Below, in pieces: positions 9,526 to 20,608 of a DNA stretch of 64,000 bases. The translations under genes and the position numbers were made by a program. The DNA is from Chondrus crispus (taxonomy: Eukaryota; Rhodophyta; Florideophyceae; Gigartinales; Gigartinaceae). The DNA is taken from positions 1 to 64,000 of the forward strand of contig NW_005179196.1 in NCBI RefSeq assembly GCF_000350225.1. Reading direction: 5' to 3'. The notes under the pieces were generated by a model. That model was not told the DNA's origin and did not search any database. It was given only the letters and a program-made list of their open reading frames with translations. The stretch's first letter is position 1. Every line of letters begins with the position of its first letter.

Positions 9526-12500
9526 GTGGTCTCGTTTGCAACGTTGCAAGATTCACCTGTTTCCATATCTCCAAACGTGCACCAAGACGACGGGCAGCGC
9601 GAAAAGCCCGACGAGCAGGGAGGCAAAACCGTTCACAGTTCCCGCGATATCAACCCTGATAACTCTGCGCCGCTAGCCGCCGTGCAACCCGACGAGGGGT
9701 ACCTCGTGACCAATGGAACTCTACGACCTGGCGAACCAGGTCCTTTCAAAGATTGCGCCGGGGCGCAAACGGATTCTGTCATGGACAAACAATCTCGACC
9801 GAGATCGAGACCGGCAAGGCCCCGAGAGAAAAGAAAAACGAGACGAAAACGGCCTCTTCCAGGTGATTACCTCGCGAAGGGGGATCCCCGAGTCGTAGAC
9901 GGGGTGGTGTGCTTGCTTTCCTCGAAGCTGTATACCGTCTACGGTTCGATTGGTACCGCCAACAACGCCTTAAAGCCGTATCGAATTGCGATTGATACCT
10001 GTTCAGGATACAATCTCGTGCGTAGGGACTGTCTCCCTCCGAACCGGCGAACGTATCAAATACCGAACGCCTCGTTGCCAAGATTGGCAGTAGCAGATTC
10101 AAGCCCGCTGAAGCTTACCGCAGTCATCCGTCTCGCTGTACGACTCGGTAACGTCACGTATCGACTACCCTTCGTGGTAGCCGATTCTCTCGCTGTAGAA
10201 GTCCTCCTAGAAATGTCTTTCATTGACGCGCACGTCAAACCAAATCACATCGACAAGCAATGCCTTGAATTACTTCGTGGACGAGGCGTCCCATTATAGA
10301 CGCAAAAGGCGTCGCTTCTACTCACGGCGACACGACTACCAAGCCATCGCGACGTACACGGAACGACAACGGTCGTGAAACTGACGCCCAACCCATCCGT
10401 CTGGCCAAATGGATTTCGATCCCGGCTATGTCACAACTCGGAGTGAGGGTCACTACGAAGGGTTTAAGACTTGTATTTCTTGACCGTAAGCCTTCCTTGC
10501 AACACCGTCATGGTGTACGACTAACGAACGGGGTGGCGGATGTACTTCCCAACCGTCCGTTTGAAGTCATCGTTGCGAACTTCTCCCGAAAGCCACGGAG
10601 GCTTCCTAAGAATACCATCATTGGGTATGCGAAGCGCAACCCAGTCGCTATACTTACGCCAGAGCGACCAGTCGCTGAGTAAATGGGCCGAGTTCTCAAT
10701 ATCTCGGCAATCCCAGAGACAACCTCAACCAATGAGGGGTCGACCTACGAAAGGGTATCGGACCCTGCGGCAGAACATAGATGTTCTACGAAGGAGAAGG
10801 TTACAGAAGACTGGGAATCTCACGTTAGTCTCAGCCACATTACGGACGAACCCTTACGAGCCGAAATTATGGCTGTGCTACGGAAGCACTCGTCGATGTG
10901 GGATGGCAGTCTTGGTACCATCTCAGCGACAGAACATCGCATTGAGCTCGAGAAGGATACGAAACCCCTACGTTCAATGCCGTATCGCCAAGGACCTGCG
11001 ATGCGTACGAAGGTCGCAGAAGAAATTGAGAAGATGCTCAATGCTGGGGTTATCGAACCCGCAACCTCTGAGTAGGCTTCTCCATAGTGCTCGTCCCAAA
11101 GAAGGACGGGTCAATTCGTTTCTGCGTCGACTACAGACGCCTGAACACGAAAACTTTAGGGGACGCTTATCCCCTACCGCGCATGGACGATTGTATCGAT
11201 TCCCTTGGAGACGCTAAGATCTTTTCCACATTGAACTGCAACTCGGGATATTGGCAAATCCCGGTTGCTCCAGAAGATCGTGACAAGAATACGTTTACGA
11301 GCTATCTCGGTACGTTCCGATATTTACGGATGCCTTTCGGCCTACGGAACGCCCCGGCGACGTTTCAGAGAGCGCTAGACATCATACTGTCTGGCGTACG
11401 TTAGCTAATTTGCCTCGTTTACCTTGACGATGTAATCGTGTTCTCTCGTACCATGGAACAGCATGTACAGCACCTCGATACCGTCCTTTCGCTGCTACGA
11501 TCAGCGGGAATCTCGCTGAAGCTAAAGAAGTGTGCCTTCTTCCAACGTAAGAAACGATAACTTGGGCACGTTATAACTCCTGGTAAGCTACAAGTCGCCG
11601 AGGATGCGGCGTCTGCATTCGCGTCTGCCGAGTTCCCTCGAACCCTCACTCAGGTCTGTTCCTTCTTGGGAGCCTGCAACGTGTATCGACGTTTCGTTCA
11701 GGGATTTTCGAAAGTTGCAAAACCTTTGACGGAAATGACGCGTAAGAACGCAGACGTGGATTGGGATAGCCCAACAGATGCCCAAGTGAAGGCATTCGAA
11801 GAGCTGAAAAATAGAATGGTCTCGCCCCCCGTGATGGGCTTTGCCACGGTTGGGTAAGCCATACGTCATCGATACTGATGCCTCCGCTTACCAGCTCGGC
11901 TGTACGCTTCTACAACAACAGGAAGATCCTGGTAGTTGGCATCCAGTCGGCTACTGGTCTTATGCCCTTAACGAAAGCGAACGAAACTATTCCGTTACCG
12001 AGCGCAAATGTTACGCTGTTGTGTGGGCAATCACATCGTTGCGGCCGTATATCGAACGTACGCACTTTACGGTTCGAACCGATCATGACGCCCTACGATG
12101 GCTCATGAAGTTAACGGAGTCCTCTGGGAGACTAACAAGATGGAGACTTCGCCTAGCTGAATTCGACATCACGATCTAATATCGCCCGGGACGAGTGCAC
12201 CAAGTTCCGGACGCGCTCTCGCGATTGGTTGCCCCAAATAGGGGAAACCAACCCGAGATTGACGACGAGGTGCCGACCTTCGACAGTGACGTCTCCCTTT
12301 TGACGACGGTTCAGGATGTTTCGAATGAATTAACGGAGCATCGATGCACTCCGAAGTGTGATCACGAAACGGAAACAGTTTTCGTTACGACGCGCACTGG
12401 AGCACTCTCTACGAACGGAGCTCCCCGTGACGCTACGGAACCAGTCGTTTGGCCGCACGAGGACGACGAGTCCGACGAGATGGACGACGTAGAACTCGAT

Positions 12501-13728
12501 GACTTCGGCCTTCCTGACGACCAGGAGGCGCTGTACAACAACCGCCCAAACGATGCACTGCCCGCTCCTCTCTCCTTCGACGAGCTGGCTGAAGAACAAC
12601 AAGCTGATAAATTTTGTCAGACGGTTCTGTCTCGACAGGACAGAAAACGCAACTCGCACTTTTTAGAGGATACGGACGGGCTGCTCAAGCGCAAGCACTC
12701 GTACGAACGTGATATCGTGCAAATCGTTGTACCTAAAACGTTAAGAGCTCGGATCTTATCGCTAACGCACGACCCCGTTGTCGCAGGACATCCAGGACAG
12801 AACAGGATGTACTACATCCTAAGACGAACGTACTACTGGCCACACATGGCTGTAGACGTCGCGGCGACAGTACGGAACTGTCGACATTGCGCGAAGAACC
12901 GCGTTCGGCTACGTAAGAGGCTCAACCGCCTCAAGCTGTTTCCGGCAACGGCACCGCTACAGTCCATTGGTATTGATATACTTGGACCTCTACCGAAATC
13001 CAAGAAGGGACGCAAATACCTTCTTGTGATTACGGATCTTTTCACGAAACTTACGCAGGTCGTTCCGTTACGGAGCGTCACCGCCTATGTCGTGGCCGTT
13101 GCCTTTGTCGAGGCCTGGGTATTCAAATACGGAGTGCCAAAAACACTACTGTCGGACAACGGTCCGCAATTCTCTGCCGGATTCTTCCGGTCCGTTTGTG
13201 AAGTTCTTGGGGTAACAAACCTCTTTACCTCAGCTTACCATCCACAAACGAACGGACAGACCGAGCGGTACAACCGTACTATCGTGGCTATGCTACGAAA
13301 TTACGTAAACGAGCACGAGAACGACTGGGATGTTTACGTCGGAGCGTTAACGTACGCTTACAAATGTCACCTGGACAGATCTACAAGGACAACCCCTTTC
13401 GATTTAGTGTTAACGCGACCTCCGCCAGAGTTCTCTTTGGATCACTCTGTGTGACGACGTTCTACGCCGGACGCGACCGCTCGCGACGATTTCAGAAAAC
13501 GTTTGGACGTGTCTATCCAAAAGGCATACAAAAGCCTGCAACGAACGCAAGCGCGTTATAAACGAGACTTTGACAAGCGAGTACGCCGCGTCAAGTCAAG
13601 GATAAGAGCTGGAGATTTTATCTTCCTAGACTCTACGGACGGGGCGACAAAACCCGGCAGCTGCAATCCCCTGCCAAAGGGCCGTACAAGGTCCTGCGAC
13701 AGGACAAACGGACTCTGACAGTCGATCG
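9526..13728 (+). pseudogene. GypsyA pol region (protease, RT, RNase H, integrase), broken
   Basis: Domains follow the chromovirus order. A retropepsin-like segment lies about 9.9-10.3 kb (AIDTCSGYNLV). Reverse transcriptase covers about 11.0-11.6 kb (YPLPRMDDCIDSLGDA, LRMPFGLRNAPATFQRA, then VYLDDVIVFS). RNase H is at about 11.85-12.2 kb (ATDHDALRW-type region, RTDHDALRWLMK). Integrase is at about 12.7-13.6 kb (HPGQNRMYYILRRTYYWPHM, then LLSDNGPQFSAGFF and AYHPQTNGQTERYNRT). The whole closely parallels GypsyB. The region is a fossil with several breaks and cannot make a complete polyprotein. A solo LTR at 13729-14783 separates it from the chromodomain. Confidence 0.85.
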
Positions 13729-14783
13729 TGTAGTGCAATAATGGGCCCTACACGGGGGGTGAAAAGAAAGGAAAATATTTGGATTTGGATATGAAAAGTA
13801 GTCCGGGTTGGGGGGACACACGTGTGAATAATTGCACAGTTTTAATTTTTAATTATTTTATTTAGTTAATTAGTTGGCATTAATTTTGCTGACACTAGAT
13901 TAGATCTAGGATCTAGCGCCGCGAGCTACTTTACTGGCTCCGGCGGGGCGATATATACCTTAGACCTCTGACCACCAAGTCAGTAAAGGTAACCCGAGTT
14001 GCCGGAGTTGAATGTCGCCTTGGTCGAAGTCCGTCTCTACCAAGACGCTCCCTTTTACCTAAGCCTACGGCATCCTCTATTGCTCGGGGGTTCCCTTTTT
14101 TCTTTTCTTTACTTCCCTATCCCTTTCTATCTCTAATTCTACCTATTTTTCCCTTATCTTGTGTTGGTGCCATCGGCCTCGGTTGCGACCGAACCGGTGT
14201 AGGTGTTTCGAGCCATCGGGCGACACAGTTGACGTAGCGCTGCTACTGTGACCCATTTCCCGACGGAGACTGTTGCAACGACGTCTCCCTCGAAGGGCTT
14301 TGTCGTGTTACGAGCCAGTGTTGGTACCATCGGTGTCGGTTGCGACCGAACCGGTGTAGGTGTTTCGAGCCATCGGGCGGCACGGTTGACGTAGCGCTGC
14401 TACTTTCATTTCATCCCGTCGGGCTGCGTTGCGACGCCCCCGTCGAAGGCCTTGTCGCGTCACAAGGTGTTGAAGAAGCTCAACGAGCATTGGCCTTACA
14501 ACCCAGTGGAACCGGGGTACCTACGTACGCGCCCCACCCCACACTCGTCGAGCAGATCTCTTCGCAAGTCTCTACCACACCGATCCCGGGCCGGGCTATT
14601 TCTCTGTGCCCCCCCTCTAGCAGGGATCTGAGCTACTACGAGTCGCAAGCTCGTTTAAACGGAGAAGGGAGAGTCGGACACTTCGTAGCGCTGTGCCATC
14701 GGCAGTTCTTCTTTTTGCTGCTGTTGTTGTTTTTGCTGGACCATCGGACCGCGGTCTCTGCCCGACAGGCGCATTGCATTACA
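13729..14783 (+). mobile_element. Solo LTR inside GypsyA pol
   Basis: This 1,055-bp block begins TGTAGTGCAAT and ends ATTGCATTACA, with a 5-bp target duplication GATCG at 13724-13728 and 14784-14788. It carries no coding domain. It contains two copies of a block of about 157 bp (from 14161 and from 14318). Confidence 0.87.
14161..14474 (+). repeat. Tandem duplication (period 157 bp) within the solo LTR
   Basis: GTGTTGGTGCCATCGG at 14161 recurs as GTGTTGGTACCATCGG at 14318, with shared sequence GGTGTAGGTGTTTCGAGCC downstream in both units. The second half of each unit is more diverged. Confidence 0.8.
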
Positions 14784-14788
14784 GATCG

Positions 14789-15185
14789 GAACGGTGTAAC
14801 TGAACGTGTATCCGCGGAGAGATGCGTCTTTTCGCCGCCCCCGATAAGCACTCGTACAAACGCTGCCGAATCAGCGACAGAGCCTACGGCGGAAAATTCG
14901 AATGCGGAGGCACATCCTCCAGGATCAAACGAAGTGCTTCACGCATCTGCCACCGACTTTGCCCAGAAGGTTCACGAAGGACCTACGTATACGGTGGATC
15001 GCCTCCTGGACCACCGTACTCGAGACGGAAATGTGGAATTTCTCGTCAAATGGAATGGATACGCAGAACCCACATGGACTAAACGTACCCATGTCCCCGA
15101 AGAACTCGTCAGTGGTTATCGACAACGCCTCCATCGCAATACGCGAACCCCTTCAAGCCAAAAGACACGGTCACGAATGGCGTGA
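14789..15185 (+). pseudogene. GypsyA pol C-terminus with chromodomain
   Basis: After the solo LTR the reading resumes with a Ser/Thr/Ala-rich linker, then a chromodomain: TYTVDRLLDHRTRDGNVEFL followed by VKWNGYAEPTWTKRTHVPEE. Chromodomains at the end of chromovirus integrases bind modified histone tails and steer integration to heterochromatin. The same module ends GypsyB. It is described here as part of a fossil element. Confidence 0.85.
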
Positions 15186-15201
15186 CTGGGAACTCACGCT
15201 T

Positions 15202-15213
15202 GAGGAGGGGGCC
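15202..15213 (+). promoter_or_regulatory. Internal polypurine tract in GypsyA
   Basis: GAGGAGGGGGCC lies just after the chromodomain stop and is identical to the tract beside the 3' LTR at 18193-18204. It may be a second plus-strand primer site or the relic of an older 3' end. Confidence 0.6.
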
Positions 15214-15340
15214 CAGAACTGCACGCTGCAGTAGCAACGTTCGAGAGTTTCAAGCTCTTCGAGGTGGCACGGTCCACGCGCGATGAACAATTAATTCAGG
15301 GTTGGTCGAAGAACAACACGATGTCGAAAGGACAATTTGT

Positions 15341-15346
15341 TTTATT
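15341..15346 (-). terminator. Possible polyadenylation signal of the antisense block
   Basis: TTTATT on the plus strand reads AATAAA on the minus strand, about 45 bp downstream of the last antisense open frame (ending 15389). Confidence 0.4.
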
Positions 15347-15388
15347 GTAAGACTAACCAGAATGGTGTTAGTTAAGCCAACACGCGCT

Positions 15389-17693
15389 TTAGCAATGCAT
15401 CATATTCTGCGACACGAGACCCGAAGGGCCATGCACGAGTGCCGCCGGGCACAATGAAACAAGTTCCAACGACGAATTAACGACGGGCATAGTGACCTGC
15501 AGTTCGGTCTCGGCAATACGCATCCTCGTCTCCCGATGAAACAGGAGGGGGACTGCCCTCAATATCTCGCGTCGGTGCGCGATACGCCGTCTCGTATCCA
15601 TCACGCGGAGCCGAAGAATAAGGATCCGGAATACTCGGAACGGGCGCGCGCGCATTCGTGGCGCTCGAACCAACTAACGAGTAATGTCCATGACGAGCAT
15701 TTCCATACCCTTGGGAGCGCCAGAGGGTGTCATGTGACTAACGATAGCGATCGCGCTCTGCGCGAACTTTGCGAAGAGAAGTACGCAAGTCTTCTACTGT
15801 ACTCGCAGCTCGATCTGCACGCTCCGTAGCCACCTTGGCCTCGGAAAGGGCACCACGAAGGTCCCACTTCATTTCACGAAGCTCTGCTGTACGAACGAGG
15901 TACCAGCGAGCTAATGTCTCGATCATCGAGCCGACATTCCCAGACTCGTAGGCCCTTTGGCCTAACGCTTCGACCGCTTTCGGCAAACGAACCAGGTCGT
16001 CCCTGGTAATATCAGACTCGACCATGGCCCTTGCGTCAACGAATGGAGGATCCAGAGATGCCCCAGACGGTGCTGGGAGAGAAGCAACTTCTCCGGCAAC
16101 GTGACTGTAGTCCCTCTTGTGACCCAGTCCCAAACGCCCTCGACGTCCTGAGCTTGGGTTGTTTCTGTACTCTCGACGGAAGGAGTCCGACGCAGCGTGA
16201 TAGTACACGTACGACGATTCGACACCGGTCGAAAAATCCTCCCATACGACGAAAAGTGCTTTTGGTGCACTACGGACGCGTTCCATAAGTCCCAGGGCTT
16301 CTGAGAACGACCACATTCGTGGAGTGCCACGACCAACGAGCGGGGCTGCCAGACGAGGCGCGCCCGCCACGACCGAACGGAGTGCATTAAGTACGCCGTC
16401 TGAGACGAGAAAGGCTCGACGCTCACCGAGAGCTTACTGCATGATCGCACATGCAACGTTAACGGACCACTCGAAGGTCACGACTCGCTCGAGGCGAGAA
16501 AGATACGAGTGCTGGCGGTCGTTCGCCGCATAGCCGAAGTACCTTAAATCGACGGGACAGAGTACGGGCACCCCTGCCGGTGGCATAGACTGCCAAACGA
16601 CAGGAGGGAGCTCCGCGAAATCTATCTTGGTCAGACCAATCGCCAACTCCGACGACGGAGTCACTCGAGACTCATGCGATCTGCTCCAGCGATGAACGAG
16701 CCAGTCGGATGGCCACAACACGCGGCCAGTGAGGCGCATTAAGCCCGCGCTGGCTTTCGTTACCACTGGACGAAGACCTTCTGAGCCCGGAACTGGGTAC
16801 GTATACAGAGGCTTGACCAAAGGAAGCGGCATCTCTGTATCCGACGGGTCGACAGTCCCGAAAAGGAACCGAGCGGCTCGGTCAACGTACTCCACTTCGG
16901 AGTAAGAAAATACAAACGCGCGGTCACACGTAATTTCCAAAGGCACCTGAAACGCGGGTCCCTGCCGAAAATATTCTTCTCAGGCCGTAACGATGGACGA
17001 CGATGTCCCACCTCCCGCCATTTTCTGGAACCGACGGAGGTCAGGACGGGGACTGTCCACGGAAAGGACATCTTCGAGTGTCACGTCTACACGAGGGAAC
17101 TCCTCCCATTCGTACGTCAATCCTGCTGTCGGTAGCGATTGAGCGGAAGTATCGGCACGGCCGAGCAGCGACGTTGCGGAACCGATCCGCAAGACGCCCT
17201 CGCTCGGGGGGGATCCTGTGTACGGATATCCCGGGACGCGACAGCTTTCGAATGCTGAATAACTTGGCGTGGCACAGTACCACTCGTAACGGCGCAACGT
17301 CATGAGGCCACCGGGCTTAGTGACGTTCACGTTTCCAGACTCCTCCAGAGCAGACCGGCGCGTCGGCTTCAGGCTCGCAGCGCCGAACGGCACGTTCGAT
17401 GCGCGATCACAGACCCCCGATGCGCCTGACGCTGATGAAAAGCCCACGGCGGGAGGACCTTGCTTGTCCACGATGTTCCCCGACGAACAAACGACAGGGT
17501 CGCCTCCTGAAAAATCTTGGGACATACAAACAGGCCCTGATGGCACTGTAACGACCGGGAGTCCCGACGAGACGGAAGGAACCTCGGTAGTGACGACGGC
17601 AAGCGGTCCTACCGACGCGAGCCCAAGCGTAGGCGGGGCACTGGAAACAGGAACAGACGGCCTGTCTGCGAGCGATGGCGCAAGCTTTTGCAC
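15389..17693 (-). pseudogene. Antisense coding block carried by GypsyA
   Basis: Between pol and the 3' LTR the minus strand holds a run of consecutive open segments over 2.3 kb, while the plus strand has only short ones. The upstream segment is Ser/Pro/Val-rich. The middle segments contain ordinary-looking protein sequence (EWYCATPSYSAF; DRAFVFSYSEVEYVDRAARF; WYLVRTAELREMKWDLRGAL), and the last shows heptad-like spacing of hydrophobic and charged residues. I recognise no family. It looks broken in a few places. Antisense genes at this position are known in some plant gypsy elements (for example Grande and Retand relatives), so a captured accessory gene is plausible. It could also be a degenerate env-like or host-derived insert. 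Confidence 0.5.
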
Positions 17694-18192
17694 AACGTTG
17701 TCGTTCGGAGATATCGCAAGCGAGGCGGATTCTCGCGGGATACATCTGCGTCACAAAAAGGACGCCGAAAAACACGATCTGTTAAGTCAGAACGACTGCG
17801 CGGAGCAACCCGTGCCGCCTGCGGTACGGTAAACGAAAGGAAGCTCGCACGGCTTACCTTATGCAGAAGAACAACGGAGTGTGATCGAATCGCACTGAGA
17901 AATGGAGAACGAGTCGTGGGACGACAAACTGAAACGAGACGGACCGATCGTCTACCCCTTCGCTGCGCGCTGTCGCACCAGATGCTGCGCTGTCAACATA
18001 TTCGAACTCCGACGGCGAGAAGCACGCTTGGCAAAATACGTGGAAGAACGAGGACACACGTGTCCGCAGCTGATTTGTCCTGCTCAATTTTTGCGCAAAT
18101 TTTGAAGTGGGACACATGAGTCCTTCGCGCACGCGCCGTGCGTAATTTTTCGGAAAATATTTTTTGCAAAATTTGAGCGGGACGCTCAAGGC

Positions 18193-18204
18193 GAGGAGGG
18201 GGCC
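18193..18204 (+). promoter_or_regulatory. GypsyA polypurine tract
   Basis: GAGGAGGGGGCC lies one base before the 3' LTR start at 18206, the usual place for the plus-strand primer. Confidence 0.8.
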
Positions 18205-18205
18205 A

Positions 18206-18758
18206 TGTGGTATATCGCCAAGTGTCCACTAGTGTATATACTGTACTCGAACACCCGATGGTGTATGACAAGGACCGCATTGGTTAATTCCCAATTCGAA
18301 AGGTAATTACCTTATCGCCCGGTAAGTTGGGCAGCGCAATTTGCGTCCGTGTACGTACTGTACTCGAATCATACCGTCTAATGTATGATACCGGCGTACC
18401 TCGCTGGCGCCCAAGTGCAGGACCGTTACTGCCCGACGTGTAGTCGTACCGTTACAGTCTGGCACTGTAAGAACGGGGACTACTGTAGTAGATATAATAA
18501 AGTAGGGAAGGGGAAGGACTTGAGTGGATGATCGATCAACGCAGTGGCATCATCTCGAGGGCCGACCCCTTTGTCCCTTGGTTTTGTGCCTAAGTCTTTC
18601 GCTTGACTACGTTTTCGTCTTCCCTTTTTGTACATCGAGTACACCGAAAAGTACTCCACCGCAGGGGTAACGCACGACGAGCGCTCCGCATAGCGCCCGG
18701 ATTCGTCCTCCGTAACGGCGTCGCCTCCGCACGGCGTCGAGTTACCACGTCGAGGACG
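18206..18758 (+). repeat. GypsyA 3' LTR
   Basis: 553 bp, about 98.7% identical to 6372-6924 by eye. The sequence beyond 18758 shows no target duplication matching the left flank. Confidence 0.88.
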
Positions 18759-18880
18759 CCCACTCTGCACTAGTTTCTCTCCATCTGCTCTGCCACTTTT
18801 ACCCCTCTTGCCCCACCCCCGCTTCCTCCGCAGCGTGCCCCTCTCGCCTGCCATTTCCTATCATTATCGCACAGTGCACT

Positions 18881-20160
18881 ATGGCCTGCTTCTCATCTCA
18901 CGATGCAGCACAAGCCCTGCAACTCTTCGCCAATGCGTCAATTGATCGCCGTAATGAGCTCGAGGCGTTAGAGGACGAGCGCCCAGAGGACAGTGGTGAG
19001 GATAATGGGACTGATGCGCCAATATTTGACGGTTTCTACGATGAGGGGGGTGCGAAGGCCATTGTGGAGATGACCAACTTCAACCCGCCCCATTCATCGG
19101 CATTTGGGCTGGGTTTGAGGCGTTGGTCCTTGTAAACTACAACGTCGGTCGTGGGCGCAAATGCGCGCAGAAGCCTAAAGACGTGCTATTCATGGTATTG
19201 GCGGTTCTTAAGTACGGGGGTACGTGGGATTTTTTGGCGAGGATGTTTGGGCAGAAAACGTTCGCGTTTGAGCGAATGGTGCTTCGGTTTATACAGCTCT
19301 TATCCGAACCTTTATATGAGCACTACGTCTCAAACCAGACGAAGAAATGGACCATGAAGGAACTGCAGACAAATGGGCATGTGTTTAAAAAATATCCCAT
19401 GGCAAGGTACGCCATGGATGTGACGTTCCAGCCTGCCTTCAGGCCGTCGGGCAGTGTCGAGGAGGGAAAGCGGTATTACAGTGGTAAACACAAGTTGTAT
19501 GGATACAAGGTTGAAGTCTCAGTTACCCCAAATGGTTTCGCTGTCGGTGCGAGCATGCACGAGCCTGGGTCCGTTTCTGATCTCGTCATTTTCCAGGAAA
19601 TTCAATGGTTTCACCGCGGCACCCAGCGCAAAAGGAGTGATGAAATGGACATTGCGGACAACGGCCCGCTTGCAGAGAGGTACCTGAAGCAGTTGGCAGT
19701 GCTAGCTGATAAAGGCTATCAAGGCGCTGGGGAGTTTTGTAGAATTATTCATCCCAAGCGCAAACCACAAGGCTTGTGTTTGTCTCCCGCGGATGTTTTG
19801 ACAAACAAGTTTATATCTAGTGACCGCATTTTGGTAGAGAACTATTTCGGACGTTTATGCGGGCTTTGGAATGTGTTAGGATCGAAATGGAACTGGTCCG
19901 AGATTAATTATGACCCCATATTTCGTCTATGTCTAGGGCTGACGAACTTCCACATACGCTGGAAGCCGCTGCGGGATGACGACGTGCAGTTATACCATCA
20001 GCTTACAAGCAGGTGGTATCACATTGGGAATTCTCAACTCGAACGACGCCGAAGGATACAGATGCGCTATCGTCAGAGACGAGCGGACTTCGTGCAACGC
20101 CAATTTCGTGCAGAGGGGGTGAGGGAGCTGTTTGGGAGACAGCCAAGCGAAAGTATGTAG
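18881..20160 (+). pseudogene. PIF/Harbinger-like (DDE_4) transposase, frameshifted
   Basis: ATG 18881 (MACFSSHDAAQAL) opens an acidic N-terminal region. The frame shifts in the C run near 19088-19091, after which the reading continues as FIGIWAGFEALVLVNYNVGR and runs open to 20160. The core shows the DDE_4 pattern: AMDVTFQP (first Asp, about 19420), KLYGYKVEVSV, VLADKGYQGA (second Asp, about 19705) and ILVENYFGRL (Glu, about 19835). A basic C-terminus (RRRRIQMRYRQRRAD) may bind DNA. One single-base slip separates it from an open gene. No terminal inverted repeat is visible on the left, where GypsyA's LTR ends only 122 bp upstream, so the left end may have been lost in a rearrangement. Confidence 0.82.
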
Positions 20161-20608
20161 GGACAGCAGAAAGATACTGTACTATCGTAAAAGTATCATT
20201 TTTGCTCTCGATTTTTATGCATTGCTGTAGAGGGCGTTGAGTCGGCTGTTGGAGTCCACTACAGCATATTTTAGCTCACCTTCAAAAGGACCGAGTCGTC
20301 CTGCAATTGTCACTGTTCTGCGCAAACCCCCTTCATTTGCGTTGGGAGACCTAATGACTCTCTGAACGGCCCGGACAGTCATTCCTCCCTCATGTCGTTG
20401 GTCAGCGGCACGTCCCCTTTTGCTCAGTGGTTATCACAATCATACCGTACATTGGCGACATCTTCTTGCGCCTTTCGTGCGCGGTCGTGCGTCTCCGTCC
20501 TCCGCATCTCCCGCTATACCCTGCACCTTTATACGACATGCCCCAACCTTCCGACATCCGCGCCCAGCCTCAATCCTCCGCTCCCCATCATCCGTCGCCA
20601 CTGCGTCG
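20161..20608. other. Intergenic stretch upstream of the flavin-reductase-like gene
   Basis: No coding domain. The open frame reaching upstream from 20609 to 20420 begins with TTG and is rich in Ser, Pro and Arg; it is probably 5' leader, though it could encode a transit-like extension if translation started at a non-ATG codon. It holds the tRNA-A-box-like motif listed separately. Confidence 0.6.
20411..20440 (+). other. tRNA A-box-like motif shared with 32191-32225
   Basis: GTCCCCTTTTGCTCAGTGGT here matches ATCCCCTTTTGCCCAGTGGT near 32200, both followed by TAT...CAC...CAATCA. The CAGTGGTTA core resembles the internal A box of tRNA genes. No full tRNA or B box is seen nearby. Confidence 0.4.

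Larger units (their letters stand above)
6372..18758 (+). mobile_element. Ty3/gypsy chromovirus GypsyA
   Basis: Two 553-bp LTRs enclose gag, protease, RT, RNase H, integrase and chromodomain in chromovirus order. I counted about seven differences between the LTRs (about 1.3%), suggesting a young pair, yet pol is in poor condition with several breaks (I estimate six to ten) and a solo LTR sits inside it. No target duplication is visible at the outer ends, and the left and right flanks belong to different sequences (a gypsy integrase on the left, a transposase leader on the right). The LTR pair may therefore come from recombination between copies. A block of about 3 kb with antisense open frames lies between the chromodomain and the 3' LTR. 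Confidence 0.88.

Noticed and set aside
15389-17693. An env gene in GypsyA
   Set aside because: Env would lie on the sense strand; the readable protein is antisense and I see no clear signal peptide, furin site or membrane anchor.
20420-20608. N-terminal extension of the flavin-reductase-like protein (transit peptide)
   Set aside because: The extension would need a TTG start; no ATG lies upstream in frame. Left as 5' leader.
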